Source: Sphingopyxis microcysteis (GTDB taxonomy: Bacteria; Pseudomonadota; Alphaproteobacteria; Sphingomonadales; Sphingomonadaceae). Taken from it: a stretch of 64,000 nucleotides of DNA. Below, piece after piece: positions 46,745 through 56,943 of the stretch (position 1 is its first letter; every line of letters starts with the position of its first letter). Under the pieces are notes generated by a model that was not told the DNA's origin, did not search any database, and worked only from the letters and a program-made list of their open reading frames with translations. Location of the stretch: positions 1,116,001 to 1,180,000 of the forward strand of contig NZ_JAANYY010000002.1 in assembly GCF_012274265.1 (NCBI RefSeq), given 5' to 3'. The translations under genes and the position numbers were made by a program.

Positions 46745-46831
46745 CGTTCGCCCTGAGCCTGTCGAAGGGCCGTTCTTTCTTCAAGCGGCGTCAAAGACAA
46801 GAACGGTGCTTCGACAAGCTCAGCACAAACG
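46745..46831. repeat. palindromic repeat, family E copy 2
   Basis: It has the left part CCCTGAGCCTGTCGAAGGGC and right part GCTTCGACAAGCTCAG, with a middle (CGTTCTTTCTTCAAGCGGCG) that closely matches the copy inside pdhB. It sits just beyond the pdhB stop. Confidence 0.88.
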
Positions 46832-46855
46832 GAATTGGAGGCGGCGTCGACGCGA

Positions 46856-48259
46856 TCAACCGCGATTGAGAACCGCCTTCACCGCCGCGATGACGCGCGG
46901 GGTGTCGACCAGCGCCGCCTTTTCCAGATTGGCGGCGTAGGGCAGCGGAACATCTTCGTTGCACACGCGCACGACCGGCGCGTCGAGATCGTCGAAGCCC
47001 TGTTCCATCGCGACCATCGCGAGCTCGCTGGCGATCGAGCAGATCGGCCAGCCTTCCTCGACGACCACCAGATGGTTGGTCTTTTTGAGGCTGGCGAGCA
47101 CCGTCGCAGTGTCGAGCGGGCGCAGCGTGCGCAGGTCGATAACCTCGGCATCGATCCCCTCGCCTGCCAGGCTGTCGGCAGCTTCGAGCGCGAGCCCGAC
47201 GCCGATCGAATAGCTGACGATGGTGACATCGCTGCCTTCGCGCATGATCCGCGCCTTGCCGATCGGCAGGACGTGATCGGGCAGATCGGGAACGTCGAAG
47301 CTGCGGCCGTAGAGCAGCTCGTTTTCGAGGAACACGACCGGATCCTCGCTGCGGATCGCCGCCTTCATCAACCCCTTGGCGTCGGCGGCGTCATAGGGCG
47401 AGATCACGATCAGCCCGGGGACGCTGGCGTACCAGGGCGCGAAATTCTGGCTGTGCTGCGCGCCGACTCGCGACGCCGCGCCGTTGGGACCGCGAAACAC
47501 GATCGGACAGCGCATCTGGCCGCCCGACATATAGTTGGTCTTCGCCGCCGAGTTGATGATGTGGTCGATCGCCTGCATCGCGAAGTTGAAGGTCATGAAT
47601 TCGATGACCGGCTTCAGCCCGCCCATCGCGGCACCCGCGCCCAGCCCGGCAAAGCCATATTCGGTGATCGGGGTGTCGATGACGCGGCGCGCGCCGAATT
47701 CGTCGAGCAGCCCCTGCGTGACCTTGTACGCGCCCTGATATTCGGCGACTTCCTCGCCCATCACGAACACGCGGTCGTCGGCGCGCATTTCCTCGGCCAT
47801 CGCGTCGCGCAGCGCTTCGCGGACGGTGAGTTTGACCATTGCCGTACCGGCGGGAATGGCGGGGTCGGAGGCGCGTTCGGTGGCGGCGGGCTTTTCAACC
47901 CTTTCTTCCGTTTGCCCTGAGCTTGTCGAAGGGCCGGTCTTTTCTTCCGGCGGCGTCGAAGGCAAGGACGGGGCTTCGACAGGCTCAGTCCGAACGGGGG
48001 AAGATGATGCTTCTTCACCCTCGCCCGCGATCGTCGCGATCACGGTGCCGACCTTCACATTGTCGGTGCCCTCGGCGACCAGGATCTGGCCGATCGTGCC
48101 TTCGTCGATCGCTTCAAATTCCATCGTCGCCTTGTCGGTCTCGATCTCGGCGAGGATGTCGCCCGATTTGACGCTATCGCCTTCCTTGACGAGCCATTTG
48201 GCGAGCGTGCCTTCTTCCATCGTCGGCGACAGCGCCGGCATCTTCAATTCGATGGCCAT
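46856..48259 (-). CDS. pdhB: pyruvate dehydrogenase E1 beta subunit with N-terminal lipoyl domain
   Basis: This 467-residue chimera has an N-terminal lipoyl domain (residues 1-80, lipoyl Lys43 in [13 protein letters not shown]). A linker of about 50 residues follows, then the transketolase-like E1-beta domain ([18 protein letters not shown] onward, with [20 protein letters not shown]). It acts with PdhA to decarboxylate pyruvate and reductively acetylate lipoyl groups. The linker contains an in-frame palindromic repeat (47909-47996, residues about 88-117). It starts one base after the pdhA stop. Confidence 0.96.
   Translation of the reverse strand: MAIELKMPALSPTMEEGTLAKWLVKEGDSVKSGDILAEIETDKATMEFEAIDEGTIGQILVAEGTDNVKVGTVIATIAGEGEEASSSPVRTEPVEAPSLPSTPPEEKTGPSTSSGQTEERVEKPAATERASDPAIPAGTAMVKLTVREALRDAMAEEMRADDRVFVMGEEVAEYQGAYKVTQGLLDEFGARRVIDTPITEYGFAGLGAGAAMGGLKPVIEFMTFNFAMQAIDHIINSAAKTNYMSGGQMRCPIVFRGPNGAASRVGAQHSQNFAPWYASVPGLIVISPYDAADAKGLMKAAIRSEDPVVFLENELLYGRSFDVPDLPDHVLPIGKARIMREGSDVTIVSYSIGVGLALEAADSLAGEGIDAEVIDLRTLRPLDTATVLASLKKTNHLVVVEEGWPICSIASELAMVAMEQGFDDLDAPVVRVCNEDVPLPYAANLEKAALVDTPRVIAAVKAVLNRG
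47909..47996. repeat. palindromic repeat, family E copy 3, inside pdhB
   Basis: The element (CCTGAGCTTGTCGAAGGGCC ... GCTTCGACAGGCTCAG) lies wholly within pdhB and stays in frame. It encodes the peptide [29 protein letters not shown] in the interdomain linker. It is a near copy of the element at 46745. Confidence 0.9.
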
Positions 48260-48260
48260 C

Positions 48261-49331
48261 TCAATATTGCTCCACCAGCACGTCGGTATAAAGGTCATGA
48301 AGTTCGGGTTCGGGCGCGCTTTCGGCGAAGTCGGCCGATTCCGCCACAATCGCGCGGATTTCCTTGTCGATATCCTTGATCTTGTCCTCGCCGATCCCGG
48401 CGTCGGTCATCAGTTTCTTGAGATGTTCGATCGCATCCGATTTGTCGCGCACCGCCTGCACTTCCTCGCGGCTGCGATATTTGGCGGGGTCGGACATCGA
48501 ATGGCCACGGTAGCGATAGGTTTTGAGCTCCATCAGCACCGGCCCCTTGCCCGCGCGCACCCATTCGAGCGCGGCTTCGGCGGCGCCGCGCACCGCGAGC
48601 ACATCCATGCCGTCGACCTGCATGCCGGGGATGCGGAAGCTTTCGCCGCGGCGATAGAGCTGGTCCTCGGCCGACGAGCGGTTGACCGAAGTCCCCATCG
48701 CATATTGGTTGTTTTCGATCACGAAGATGATCGGCAGCTTCCACAGCTCGGCCATGTTGAAGCTTTCGTACACCTGCCCCTGGTTCGACGCGCCGTCGCC
48801 GAAATAGGACATCGCGACCCCACCATCGCCGCGATATTTATGCGCGAAAGCGAGGCCGGTGCCGAGCGACACCTGCGCCCCGACGATGCCGTGACCACCG
48901 TAAAATTTATGCTCGACGCTGAACATGTGCATCGAACCGCCCTTGCCGCGCGAAATGCCCGCGGCACGGCCCGTCAGTTCGGCCATGATGACCTTGGGAT
49001 CGATGCCGTAGGCGAGCATATGGCCATGGTCGCGGTAGCCGGTGATCACGCTGTCCTTGTCGCCGTCGAGCGCCGACTGCAGGCCCACGGCAACGGCTTC
49101 CTGACCGATATAAAGGTGACAGAAACCGCCGATCAGCCCGAGCCCGTACAGCTGCCCCGCCTTTTCCTCGAAGCGCCGGATCAGCAGCATCTCGCGATAG
49201 AATTTCTCCAGTTCCGCCGGGGTGGCGTCATAGGGAACGGGATCGCGCGGTCCTTCGCGATTGGTCGCGGGCGACGGGGTCGAGGCAGTCTTTTTCGACG
49301 CGGCGGATGCGCGCGCGGGAGCTTTGGCCAA
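48261..49331 (-). CDS. pdhA: pyruvate dehydrogenase E1 alpha subunit
   Basis: This 356-residue thiamine-diphosphate enzyme subunit has the ThDP motif [20 protein letters not shown]...IENN, plus [14 protein letters not shown] and [19 protein letters not shown]. The N-terminal about 30 residues are Ala/Lys-rich. With PdhB it forms E1 of the pyruvate dehydrogenase complex. The neighbouring ftsB and eno genes form the conserved alphaproteobacterial string; E2 and E3 are not in the window. Confidence 0.97.
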   Translation of the reverse strand: MAKAPARASAASKKTASTPSPATNREGPRDPVPYDATPAELEKFYREMLLIRRFEEKAGQLYGLGLIGGFCHLYIGQEAVAVGLQSALDGDKDSVITGYRDHGHMLAYGIDPKVIMAELTGRAAGISRGKGGSMHMFSVEHKFYGGHGIVGAQVSLGTGLAFAHKYRGDGGVAMSYFGDGASNQGQVYESFNMAELWKLPIIFVIENNQYAMGTSVNRSSAEDQLYRRGESFRIPGMQVDGMDVLAVRGAAEAALEWVRAGKGPVLMELKTYRYRGHSMSDPAKYRSREEVQAVRDKSDAIEHLKKLMTDAGIGEDKIKDIDKEIRAIVAESADFAESAPEPELHDLYTDVLVEQY

Positions 49332-49445
49332 GGCGGGTTCCTTTGCAGTTAGCCGTTACGGCAAGGCTCCCTATAGGAGCGGCAAAGTGGGTTTGGCAAC
49401 GCCCGGTTGGCGGCAAAGACGGTGCGATTACGAATGCAGCATTAT

Positions 49446-49479
49446 CCCGTCATTGCGCGCGCAGCGAAGCAATGACGGG
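49446..49479. repeat. short palindrome between ftsB and pdhA
   Basis: CCCGTCATTGC and GCAATGACGGG are separated by 12 bases (34 bases in all). Next to the ftsB stop it could act as a transcription end hairpin. Confidence 0.7.
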
Positions 49480-49486
49480 CGACGGC

Positions 49487-49810
49487 TTACTTCGCCGCAG
49501 GCTCCATCGGAATGATATATTCATCCTGATGATAGGCGCCCAGCTTTTCGCGCACATATTCCTCGGCCAGATCAGGATCGACGCTGCGCCGGTCGAGCAG
49601 ATTGACCCGGTTCTGCAGCTCGCTTTCCTTCTTCGCAAGCTCGCTCAGCACGACGCGCTTCTTTTCGACCGACTGGCTGTAGTCGCCCCAGGCGTAAAGC
49701 CCGGTCGGGCCGAAAATGATGTAGCCGATCATCGCCAGCACCGCGATCACCGCGACCGCGGGACCGACGGCCCGGTTCATCGATTTGCGGAGTTTGTGGC
49801 GCTGCGTCAT
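49487..49810 (-). CDS. ftsB: septum formation initiator (FtsB/DivIC)
   Basis: This 107-residue bitopic protein has a short cytoplasmic N-terminus, one span (about VAVIAVLAMIGYIIFG) and a coiled coil (VEKKRVVLSELAKKESELQN). The C-terminal signature ends VREKLGAYHQDEYIIPME, as in the DivIC/FtsB family. It helps activate septal peptidoglycan synthesis together with FtsL/FtsQ. It lies between eno and pdhA, the usual location. Confidence 0.9.
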   Translation of the reverse strand: MTQRHKLRKSMNRAVGPAVAVIAVLAMIGYIIFGPTGLYAWGDYSQSVEKKRVVLSELAKKESELQNRVNLLDRRSVDPDLAEEYVREKLGAYHQDEYIIPMEPAAK

Positions 49811-49867
49811 CGCCGTCCCTTGAATCAGAGTTGATTCATGGCGTCAAGGCGTCCGGTCACATATTAT

Positions 49868-49945
49868 CGTCATCCCGGCGAAGGCCGGGATCTCGCCGTG
49901 GCGGTCTGACGCGAGGTCGAGATCCCGGCCTTCGCCGGGATGACG
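49868..49945. repeat. palindromic repeat, family A copy 4
   Basis: This copy has perfect arms identical to those of the copy at 5164. It lies between the ftsB start and the eno stop, where it may act as the eno terminator. Confidence 0.9.
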
Positions 49946-49964
49946 AATGAGGTGCAGTCTTGGC

Positions 49965-51296
<1,332 letters not shown>

Positions 51297-51442
51297 TTAT
51301 CGGCGCGGCGCGGAAATCGCAACAATGCATAGGAATTTTGCGCGCCTATGGAACCATTCGGCGCGCCTTGCTATATATCCAGACAGGACCAAAGGGATGT
51401 TCGCCGTTGCGGCGCCCGACATAAGAAGAAGAGGACAACGCC

Positions 51443-51988
51443 ATGGCCAAAGCCGCTACTCCCGCGACCAAGAAAGTTGCCGCTCCGCGTCCCAAAGCGC
51501 CTGCCAAGGCCGCCGCGACCAAGGCTGCGCCCGCGCGCAAGCCCGCTGCCGCGAAGGCCGCAAAAGACCACCCGATCCGCGACCAGATCGCCGCGACCCG
51601 CGACACCATCAAGACCGAAGCATCGAAAAAGGCCGCTTCGCTGAAGGACGAAGCGAACGCCCTGAAGAAGCAGGCGTCGGTGAAGGCGCGCGACGCCGCG
51701 ACGAAGGGCAAGGACAAGGCCGCCGAAGCCGTTGGCAGCCTCGCCAAGCTGCTCGAAGACAGCGCCGGAACGGTCGACAGCAAGTTCGGCAAGCAATATG
51801 GTGATTACGCCCGTTCGGCGGCGTCGACCGTCGCTGGCCTCGCCACTTCGCTCGACAAGAAGGATCTCGACGAGCTCGCCGCTTCGACCCGCGACATGGT
51901 GAAAAAGAACCCGGCGATCGCGGTTGGCGCCGCCACCGTCATCGGCTTCGTGCTGGCCCGGATGCTCAAGGGCGGCTCGAACGATTGA
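51443..51988 (+). CDS. YqjD/ElaB-like (DUF883) membrane-anchored protein with basic N-terminus
   Basis: This 181-residue protein has an N-terminal Ala/Lys/Pro-rich stretch like histone H1 tails (KAPAKAAATKAAPARKPAAA). A long helical part follows, then a C-terminal span NPAIAVGAATVIGFVLARML ending in GGSND. The C-terminal half matches the DUF883 (ElaB/YqjD) pattern. Homologues anchor ribosomes or bind the inner membrane under stress or stationary phase. It starts a four-gene cluster. Confidence 0.78.
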   Translation: MAKAATPATKKVAAPRPKAPAKAAATKAAPARKPAAAKAAKDHPIRDQIAATRDTIKTEASKKAASLKDEANALKKQASVKARDAATKGKDKAAEAVGSLAKLLEDSAGTVDSKFGKQYGDYARSAASTVAGLATSLDKKDLDELAASTRDMVKKNPAIAVGAATVIGFVLARMLKGGSND

Positions 51989-51995
51989 TCGGCCG

Positions 51996-52460
51996 TTGCC
52001 ATCCCCTGACCCGCACACCCCACCGACGCCCGACGCGCCCAGCTTTGACGGCATAAGCCACGGCTACGCGCCCAATGGCGCGCCCGTGGCACCGCCTCCG
52101 GTGCCGCTCGAACAGATTGTCGGCGACGTCGTCGACAATCTGTCGGCGACGGCAAAAGCCGAACTGGCGCTGATCGAGGCGCGGAGCGAGCTGGCGCTTT
52201 ACGGCGCCAGCCGCGCGGCGATCTGGGGCGGTGTGGCCGCAACCGCGGCGGGCGTGGCGCTGCTGGCGCTGGCGTTCGGCGCGATATTGGTGTTGGCGCC
52301 GCGCGTCGGCCCGCTGCTGGCAACGCTGATCGTGGTCAGCGTGCTGCTGATCATCGCGGGCGGCGCGGCGTGGCGCGCGCACATCGGCTATGGCGACATC
52401 CGCACCGCGCTGCGGCGCGATCTGACCGGCGAAGGATTTGACGATGCCGCGGACGCGTAA
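51996..52460 (+). CDS. phage-holin-family/YqjE-like membrane protein
   Basis: This 154-residue protein is of the PF07332 group (called phage holin family, but including E. coli YqjE). It has a Pro-rich N-terminus, an amphipathic segment LSATAKAELALIEARSELAL and two spans (WGGVAATAAGVALLALAFGA and LLATLIVVSVLLIIAGG). The start is uncertain: TTG at 51996 is the best in-frame codon after the previous stop. It overlaps the next gene by 17 bases. Not a prophage holin by context. Confidence 0.75.
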   Translation: MPSPDPHTPPTPDAPSFDGISHGYAPNGAPVAPPPVPLEQIVGDVVDNLSATAKAELALIEARSELALYGASRAAIWGGVAATAAGVALLALAFGAILVLAPRVGPLLATLIVVSVLLIIAGGAAWRAHIGYGDIRTALRRDLTGEGFDDAADA

Positions 52461-52854
52461 CCGCCTGATCGCCGCCGCGCGCCGCTCGATGCTACAACGC
52501 GCCGAACTCTATCGCCGGCTCGACGTCGCCAAGGCGGCGTTCAAGCCGGGCGCCTTGGTCGATCGCGGCAAATATCGGGTGAATGCGAAGATCGACGACG
52601 CCGCGCACGCGGTGCGGCAGGAGTTTCGCAACAACCGTCTGCCCATCGCGCTCGCTGCGGTGGCAGGCGTGGCGTGGCTGCTGCGCGAACCGATCAAGGA
52701 ACATGCGCCGCGGCTGACGCAAAAGATTCAGGATATGGCGAATGCGGTCGCCGATCGACTGCGCCCCGCCGAAGAAACCCCCGCCGATCAGGCCAGCGCC
52801 GACGACGGCGACCATGACGCACCAGTGGAGAATGACGATGAAGCCGTTCAGTGA
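52444..52854 (+). CDS. small membrane-associated protein of the YqjDE cluster
   Basis: This 136-residue protein (MPRTRNRLIAAARRSMLQRA) is basic at the N-terminus. It has one hydrophobic span near residues 62-75 (LPIALAAVAGVAWLL) and a charged acidic tail (DDGDHDAPVENDDEAVQ). No family is recognised firmly; position and topology suggest a YqjK-like partner. It overlaps both neighbours by 17 bases, implying translational coupling. Confidence 0.65.
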   Translation: MPRTRNRLIAAARRSMLQRAELYRRLDVAKAAFKPGALVDRGKYRVNAKIDDAAHAVRQEFRNNRLPIALAAVAGVAWLLREPIKEHAPRLTQKIQDMANAVADRLRPAEETPADQASADDGDHDAPVENDDEAVQ

Positions 52855-53203
52855 AACCGCCAGCGATGCCCGCGCGAAAGCGAGTGAACTTGCGGAGAAA
52901 ACCGCCGAAAATGCGCGGCTGACCGCCGAAGCGGCCAAGGCGCGGATCCAGGACGGCTATGGCCGCGCGCGCGCCGCGACCGGCGATTTCGCCGCCAAGG
53001 CGAGCGAGCAGGCAGGCGTCGCGCGCGAGGCCGCGGGCGAAGCCTATGAACGCGGCAAGGCGCAGGCCAAGCGCGCGAACAGCAAGCTCAAAGATGTCGC
53101 CGAAAAGCAGCCGCTGGCACTGGTCGCGGGCGCGGTGGCGATCGGCGCGCTGCTCGGGTCGTTGCTCCCCAAGTCCGGTTCGGCGGATCGCAAGGACGAT
53201 TGA
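52838..53203 (+). CDS. ElaB/YqjD-like (DUF883) helical protein
   Basis: This 121-residue protein has repeated Ala-rich heptads (KASELAEKTAENARLTAEAA) and a C-terminal span QPLALVAGAVAIGALLGSLL. This is the hydrophobic anchor typical of ElaB/YqjD. The start at 52838 is chosen for GGAG seven bases upstream. It closes a cluster likely to respond to osmotic or stationary-phase stress (inferred from the family). Confidence 0.72.
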   Translation: MKPFSETASDARAKASELAEKTAENARLTAEAAKARIQDGYGRARAATGDFAAKASEQAGVAREAAGEAYERGKAQAKRANSKLKDVAEKQPLALVAGAVAIGALLGSLLPKSGSADRKDD

Positions 53204-53284
53204 CCGGCTTGCCGTAGCGGCGCCGCGCTGTTAGGGGCCGCGCCTTCTCCCCTTCCCCAGCGCCAGCCCGCAAGGAAAGCAGCC

Positions 53285-53500
53285 ATGAGCAAATTGCACC
53301 TCGTGTTCGGTGGACGCGTCAGCGATCCGCAGGGCACCGACTTTGTCGACCTCCACAACCTCGACGTCGTGGGCCTGTTCCCCGACTACAAGACCGCCGA
53401 AAAGGCGTGGCGCGCCGCGGCGCAGCGCACCGTCGACGATGCCGAAATGAAATATGTGGTGGTGCATCTGCACAAGCTGTTGCAGCCGGACAGCGAGTAA
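53285..53500 (+). CDS. DUF4170 domain protein
   Basis: This 71-residue soluble protein (MSKLHLVFGGRVSDPQGTDF) contains VGLFPDYKTAEKAWRAAAQ and AEMKYVVVHLHKLL, the signature of DUF4170, a small alphaproteobacterial family of unknown function. AAGGAAAG lies upstream of the start. It directly follows the YqjD-like cluster but has its own 81-base leader. Confidence 0.85.
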   Translation: MSKLHLVFGGRVSDPQGTDFVDLHNLDVVGLFPDYKTAEKAWRAAAQRTVDDAEMKYVVVHLHKLLQPDSE

Positions 53501-53503
53501 TTT

Positions 53504-53581
53504 CGTCGCCCCCGCGAAGGCGGGGGCCGCAGTCGGCCTTGCGCTACATCTCTAGCGGCCCCCGCCTTCGCGGGGGCGACG
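53504..53581. repeat. palindromic repeat, family B copy 3
   Basis: The arms are CGTCGCCCCCGCGAAGGCGG and CCGCCTTCGCGGGGGCGACG around a short centre. It separates the convergent DUF4170 and NDUFS4-like genes. Confidence 0.9.
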
Positions 53582-53590
53582 GATAGTCCT

Positions 53591-53869
53591 TTACCGGAAA
53601 TTATCCGCATAAGCCTGAATTTTCAACGTCCGCACCGGCGGCGCAACAACCTCCGCGTCGATGCCATTGCGGTCCGCATAGGCGACCGCCTCGTCCCGGC
53701 TCGCAAAGGTCAGTCGGATCTGGCGCTGCGTATCGCCGCTACCCGCCCAGCCCATCAGCGGATCGGGCTTGCGCGCTTCGGCGGGCGCAAATTCCAGCAT
53801 CCAGCGCTCGGTCCCGGCACGCCCCGACTGCATCGCATTTTTGGGTTTCTGGAAGATGCGCGCTTTCAT
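53591..53869 (-). CDS. NADH dehydrogenase complex I NDUFS4-like subunit
   Basis: This 92-residue protein carries MKARIFQKPKNAMQSGRAGT, WMLEFAPAEARKPDPLMGWA and the conserved QIRLTFASRDEAVAYADRNG. These match the ETC complex I subunit family (NDUFS4/AQDQ) usual in alphaproteobacteria. It is a supernumerary subunit of respiratory complex I. Short, intact and single-copy here. Confidence 0.9.
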   Translation of the reverse strand: MKARIFQKPKNAMQSGRAGTERWMLEFAPAEARKPDPLMGWAGSGDTQRQIRLTFASRDEAVAYADRNGIDAEVVAPPVRTLKIQAYADNFR

Positions 53870-53938
53870 CGGAACAGTCCTGCGTTGGTTGGTTTCGGTC
53901 GCCTTAGCGGCTTGTCGGCTTGCCGAAAAGGGCCAACC

Positions 53939-56401
53939 TTACGCGCCGTCGCGCCGCGCCTGCGCCGCCTTGGTCAGCAGCGTCGGACGCGCGCCCGCCG
54001 GATCGTCGGGCCAGCTGTGCTTGGGATAGCGACCGCGCATCTCGCGCGCCACGTCGTGCCAGCTGCCGCCCCAGAAACTGACCAGGTCGCGCGTCGTCTG
54101 GATCGGACGGTGCGCGGGTGAGGTCAGCGCGAGGACGAGCGGCACCGGCGGATCGCCGACCATCGGATGCCGCGCGAGCCCAAACAGTTCCTGCACGCGC
54201 ACATTGACCGTCGGCCCGCCGTCGGCGCCATAATCGATCGGATGGCGGCTGCCGACCGGGGTAACATAGTCGGCGGGCGCATGTTTTTCGAGCAACTGCC
54301 GCGCCGACCAGTCGAGCAGTCCCATCAACGCATCGGTCAGCTTGCGGTCGCCAATGTCGCGCAGCCCGCGGCAGTCGGCGAGCAGCGGCGGCAACCAGAG
54401 GTCGAGGCTGTCGGCAAGCGCGCCGGTCGACAGCGTATCGATGCCCGCAAAGGAGGCGCGCTGGCGCAGCGCCTGCGCCGCCGGTCCCCAGCCGATCAAC
54501 CCGAGTCCCTTGTCGCGCACCGCCGCCAGTCGCAGCGCGATGTCCTGCTCGGCATTGTCGCCGCCCCCCGCCTGCCCGCTGGTCAGCGCGATCGCGCCGA
54601 GCCGCCGTTCGCGGCGATGGTCGACGCGGTCGCTGGCGGCGTCATAGCTGCTGGCGGCATGCGCGACGATCCGGTCCGCAAAGATCGCCTCAACCTCGGC
54701 CTGGTCGATCGGCGCCGCGGCGAGGATGCGGACGCCGGCGGCGTGGCCCTGCGCGTCGGCGATCGCCAGCCATTCGCTGCCCGCCAGCGCTTCGACCGGG
54801 TCGATGCGATAGGCGCGGCCGCCGACGCTGAGATATTCGCCGCGCTGTCCGGCGCGCTGACGCGCCACCCGGTCGGGCCAGGCGGTCGCGATCCAGCCGC
54901 CGATCGAGCGGGGCGCCAGTTCGTCCGTGCCCGCCGCCAGTTTTTCGCCGATCGTAGCCAGCCGCCGCGCCAACCGCACCGCACCCTCGCTGCGGTCGCC
55001 GCGCTGGCCGCGCCAGCGCGCCAGCCGCGCCTCGACATCGACGCCGCGCCCGCCGAGTCCCGGTTCGGTGAGCAGCACCGCCAGCTGCCCCGCCAACGCG
55101 CCCTCCCCTGCGCGCGCGGCGTCGAGCAACATATGCGCGAGCGGCACCGGCAGCGGGATCGCCGCCAGCGCCTTGCCATGCGCGGTGATGCGGCCGTCCT
55201 CGCCCAGCGCCCCGATCAACTGCAGCCGCGTCTTCGCTTCGGCGATGGCGGCGGGCGACGGCGGGTCGAGCCAGCCGAGTTGGCGCGGATCGATGATCCC
55301 CCAACTGGCACAGTCGAGCACCACCGGCATCAGGTCATTCTCGTGGATTTCGGGCGGATCGAACGGCGGCATGCCCGTCGTCGCAGCGGCTTCCCACAGC
55401 CGATACGCCACCCCCGGTCCCTGCCGCGCCGCGCGCCCGGCGCGCTGCGTCGCCGACGCCTGGCTGGCGCGCTCGGTGACCAGCCGCGCGATGCCCGCCG
55501 CCTTGTCGAACCGCGGGCGGCGCGACAGCCCGGCGTCGATGACGATCCGCACCCCGTCGATCGTCAGGCTGGTTTCGGCGATACTGGTCGCGAGGATCAG
55601 TTTGCGCCCGCCATCGGGGTCGCGGACGAGCGCTTTCCGCTGAAGCGCCGGATCGATCTGGCCGTGCAGCCGGTGAACGACGAGCGGCAGACCCGCGGCC
55701 TCGACCGCCACCGCGGCGCGTTCGATGTCGGCGGCGCCGGGCAGGAAGGCGAGTATATCGCCCTCAGGTTCGTCCGCCATCGCCTGCCGTACCGCGGCCA
55801 GCACGCTCGCCTCCAGCCGATCCTCGGCGCGGCGACCGATGTGGCGGAGCTCGAGCGGGAAGATCTTGCCTTCGCTTTTCACCACCGGCGCATTGCCAAG
55901 CAGCGCGCCGAACCGCGCGCCGTCGAGCGTCGCCGACATGGCGACCAGCCGCAAATCGTCACGCAGCCCCTGCTGCGCATCGATCGCCAGCGCGAGCGCG
56001 AAATCGCCGTCGAGGCTGCGTTCGTGGACCTCGTCGAACAGCACCGCCGACACGTCCGCCAGTTCGGGATCGGCAAGAATGCGATTGCGAAACAGCCCCG
56101 GGGTCATCACCAGCAGCCGTGTCGCCGCCGACTGTTTGCTGTCGAGGCGCGTGGCATAGCCCACCTTGCCGCCAACCGCTTCGCCCATCTCCTCGGCGAT
56201 CCGTTCGGCGGCGGCGCGCGCGGCTAGGCGGCGCGGCGAGAGCAGCCAGACCGCGCCCTTGCACCAGGGTTGATCGAGCAGCGCGGGGGCAACGCGCGTC
56301 GTCTTGCCCGCCCCCGGCGGCGCAACGACGACGGCATTGGGTTTCAGGATCAGCGCCGCGAGAATATCGGGCAACACCTGATCGATCGGCAGCAGCTGCA
56401 T
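53939..56401 (-). CDS. hrpB: ATP-dependent helicase HrpB
   Basis: This 820-residue DEAH-box helicase has Walker A VVAPPGAGKTTRV, motif II LFDEVHERSLDGD, motif III SATLDG, TSIAETSLTIDGV and motif VI ATQRAGRAARQGPG. The C-terminal HrpB region contains QLLPIDQ-like start and DYVTPVGSRHPIDYG. Its substrate RNA is unknown. Its start and the preceding DUF1801 stop overlap by one base, so they are co-transcribed. Confidence 0.96.
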   Translation of the reverse strand: MQLLPIDQVLPDILAALILKPNAVVVAPPGAGKTTRVAPALLDQPWCKGAVWLLSPRRLAARAAAERIAEEMGEAVGGKVGYATRLDSKQSAATRLLVMTPGLFRNRILADPELADVSAVLFDEVHERSLDGDFALALAIDAQQGLRDDLRLVAMSATLDGARFGALLGNAPVVKSEGKIFPLELRHIGRRAEDRLEASVLAAVRQAMADEPEGDILAFLPGAADIERAAVAVEAAGLPLVVHRLHGQIDPALQRKALVRDPDGGRKLILATSIAETSLTIDGVRIVIDAGLSRRPRFDKAAGIARLVTERASQASATQRAGRAARQGPGVAYRLWEAAATTGMPPFDPPEIHENDLMPVVLDCASWGIIDPRQLGWLDPPSPAAIAEAKTRLQLIGALGEDGRITAHGKALAAIPLPVPLAHMLLDAARAGEGALAGQLAVLLTEPGLGGRGVDVEARLARWRGQRGDRSEGAVRLARRLATIGEKLAAGTDELAPRSIGGWIATAWPDRVARQRAGQRGEYLSVGGRAYRIDPVEALAGSEWLAIADAQGHAAGVRILAAAPIDQAEVEAIFADRIVAHAASSYDAASDRVDHRRERRLGAIALTSGQAGGGDNAEQDIALRLAAVRDKGLGLIGWGPAAQALRQRASFAGIDTLSTGALADSLDLWLPPLLADCRGLRDIGDRKLTDALMGLLDWSARQLLEKHAPADYVTPVGSRHPIDYGADGGPTVNVRVQELFGLARHPMVGDPPVPLVLALTSPAHRPIQTTRDLVSFWGGSWHDVAREMRGRYPKHSWPDDPAGARPTLLTKAAQARRDGA

Positions 56402-56787
56402 CAGGTCCGCGCCGCCGGGTTGCCGAGTTCGATATTGAGGCGGTGAGCCTCGGCGGCGAGCGTCGCGACCTGGTCCGCGGTGACCCCGGTCGCTTCGGTC
56501 AGCGCCAGATTGCCGAGCTCATATTTGCCGCTCGCCTTGATCCGCGGCTCGACATCGCGCAGCCGCTTGCCGCGCCAGAAGCCGAGCAGGACGCGGTGTT
56601 CCTCAGCGCGGATCAGGATGCACGGGCCGTTCGCCATGAACACCAGGTTCGTCCATTTGATCGTTTCGGAAAAGGGCGCGGCGGAGAGGATCGCGTCGCG
56701 CATCATTTCGGAGCGTTCGCGCTGCCAGCCCGAGAGGGCGGCGATATAGGCATCGGGGGTTTCCGCTGCTGGGCCCATCATCGGCAT
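56401..56787 (-). CDS. DUF1801 domain protein
   Basis: This 128-residue protein has the YdhG-like DUF1801 fold. Visible are TPDAYIAALSGWQRERSEMM, FSETIKWTNLVFMANG and LLGFWRGKRLRDVEPRIKA. Function is poorly known. It overlaps the hrpB start by one base, forming an operon. Confidence 0.82.
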   Translation of the reverse strand: MPMMGPAAETPDAYIAALSGWQRERSEMMRDAILSAAPFSETIKWTNLVFMANGPCILIRAEEHRVLLGFWRGKRLRDVEPRIKASGKYELGNLALTEATGVTADQVATLAAEAHRLNIELGNPAART

Positions 56788-56806
56788 CGTCCGTTCCCCC
56801 GCAAAG

Positions 56807-56931
56807 CCCCTCCCCTTCAGGGGAGGGGTTGGGGTGGGGGCCGTCGGCCTTGCGCAAGGCCGCTGGACCCCACCCGCTGCGACTAAGCCAGCAAGCTGGC
56901 AAGTCTCGCTGCCCTCCCCTGAAGGGGAGGG
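56807..56931. repeat. long repeat, family F copy 2
   Basis: Hairpin ends CCCCTCCCCTTCAGGGGAGG and CCCTCCCCTGAAGGGGAGGG flank a middle that is the inverse of that in the copy at 7521 (CCAGCAAGCTGGCAAGTC). It lies between the DUF1801 start and the prenyl synthase stop. Confidence 0.78.
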
Positions 56932-56943
56932 ATTACCAAGAAT

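Noticed and set aside
51996..52460. Prophage holin
   Set aside because: The PF07332 family name suggests a phage holin, but no lysin, capsid, integrase or other phage gene is near. The neighbours are YqjD/ElaB-like, so it is a YqjE-type cellular protein.
54167..56227. 686-codon forward open frame opposite hrpB
   Set aside because: Antisense shadow of hrpB; Arg-rich and without recognisable domain.
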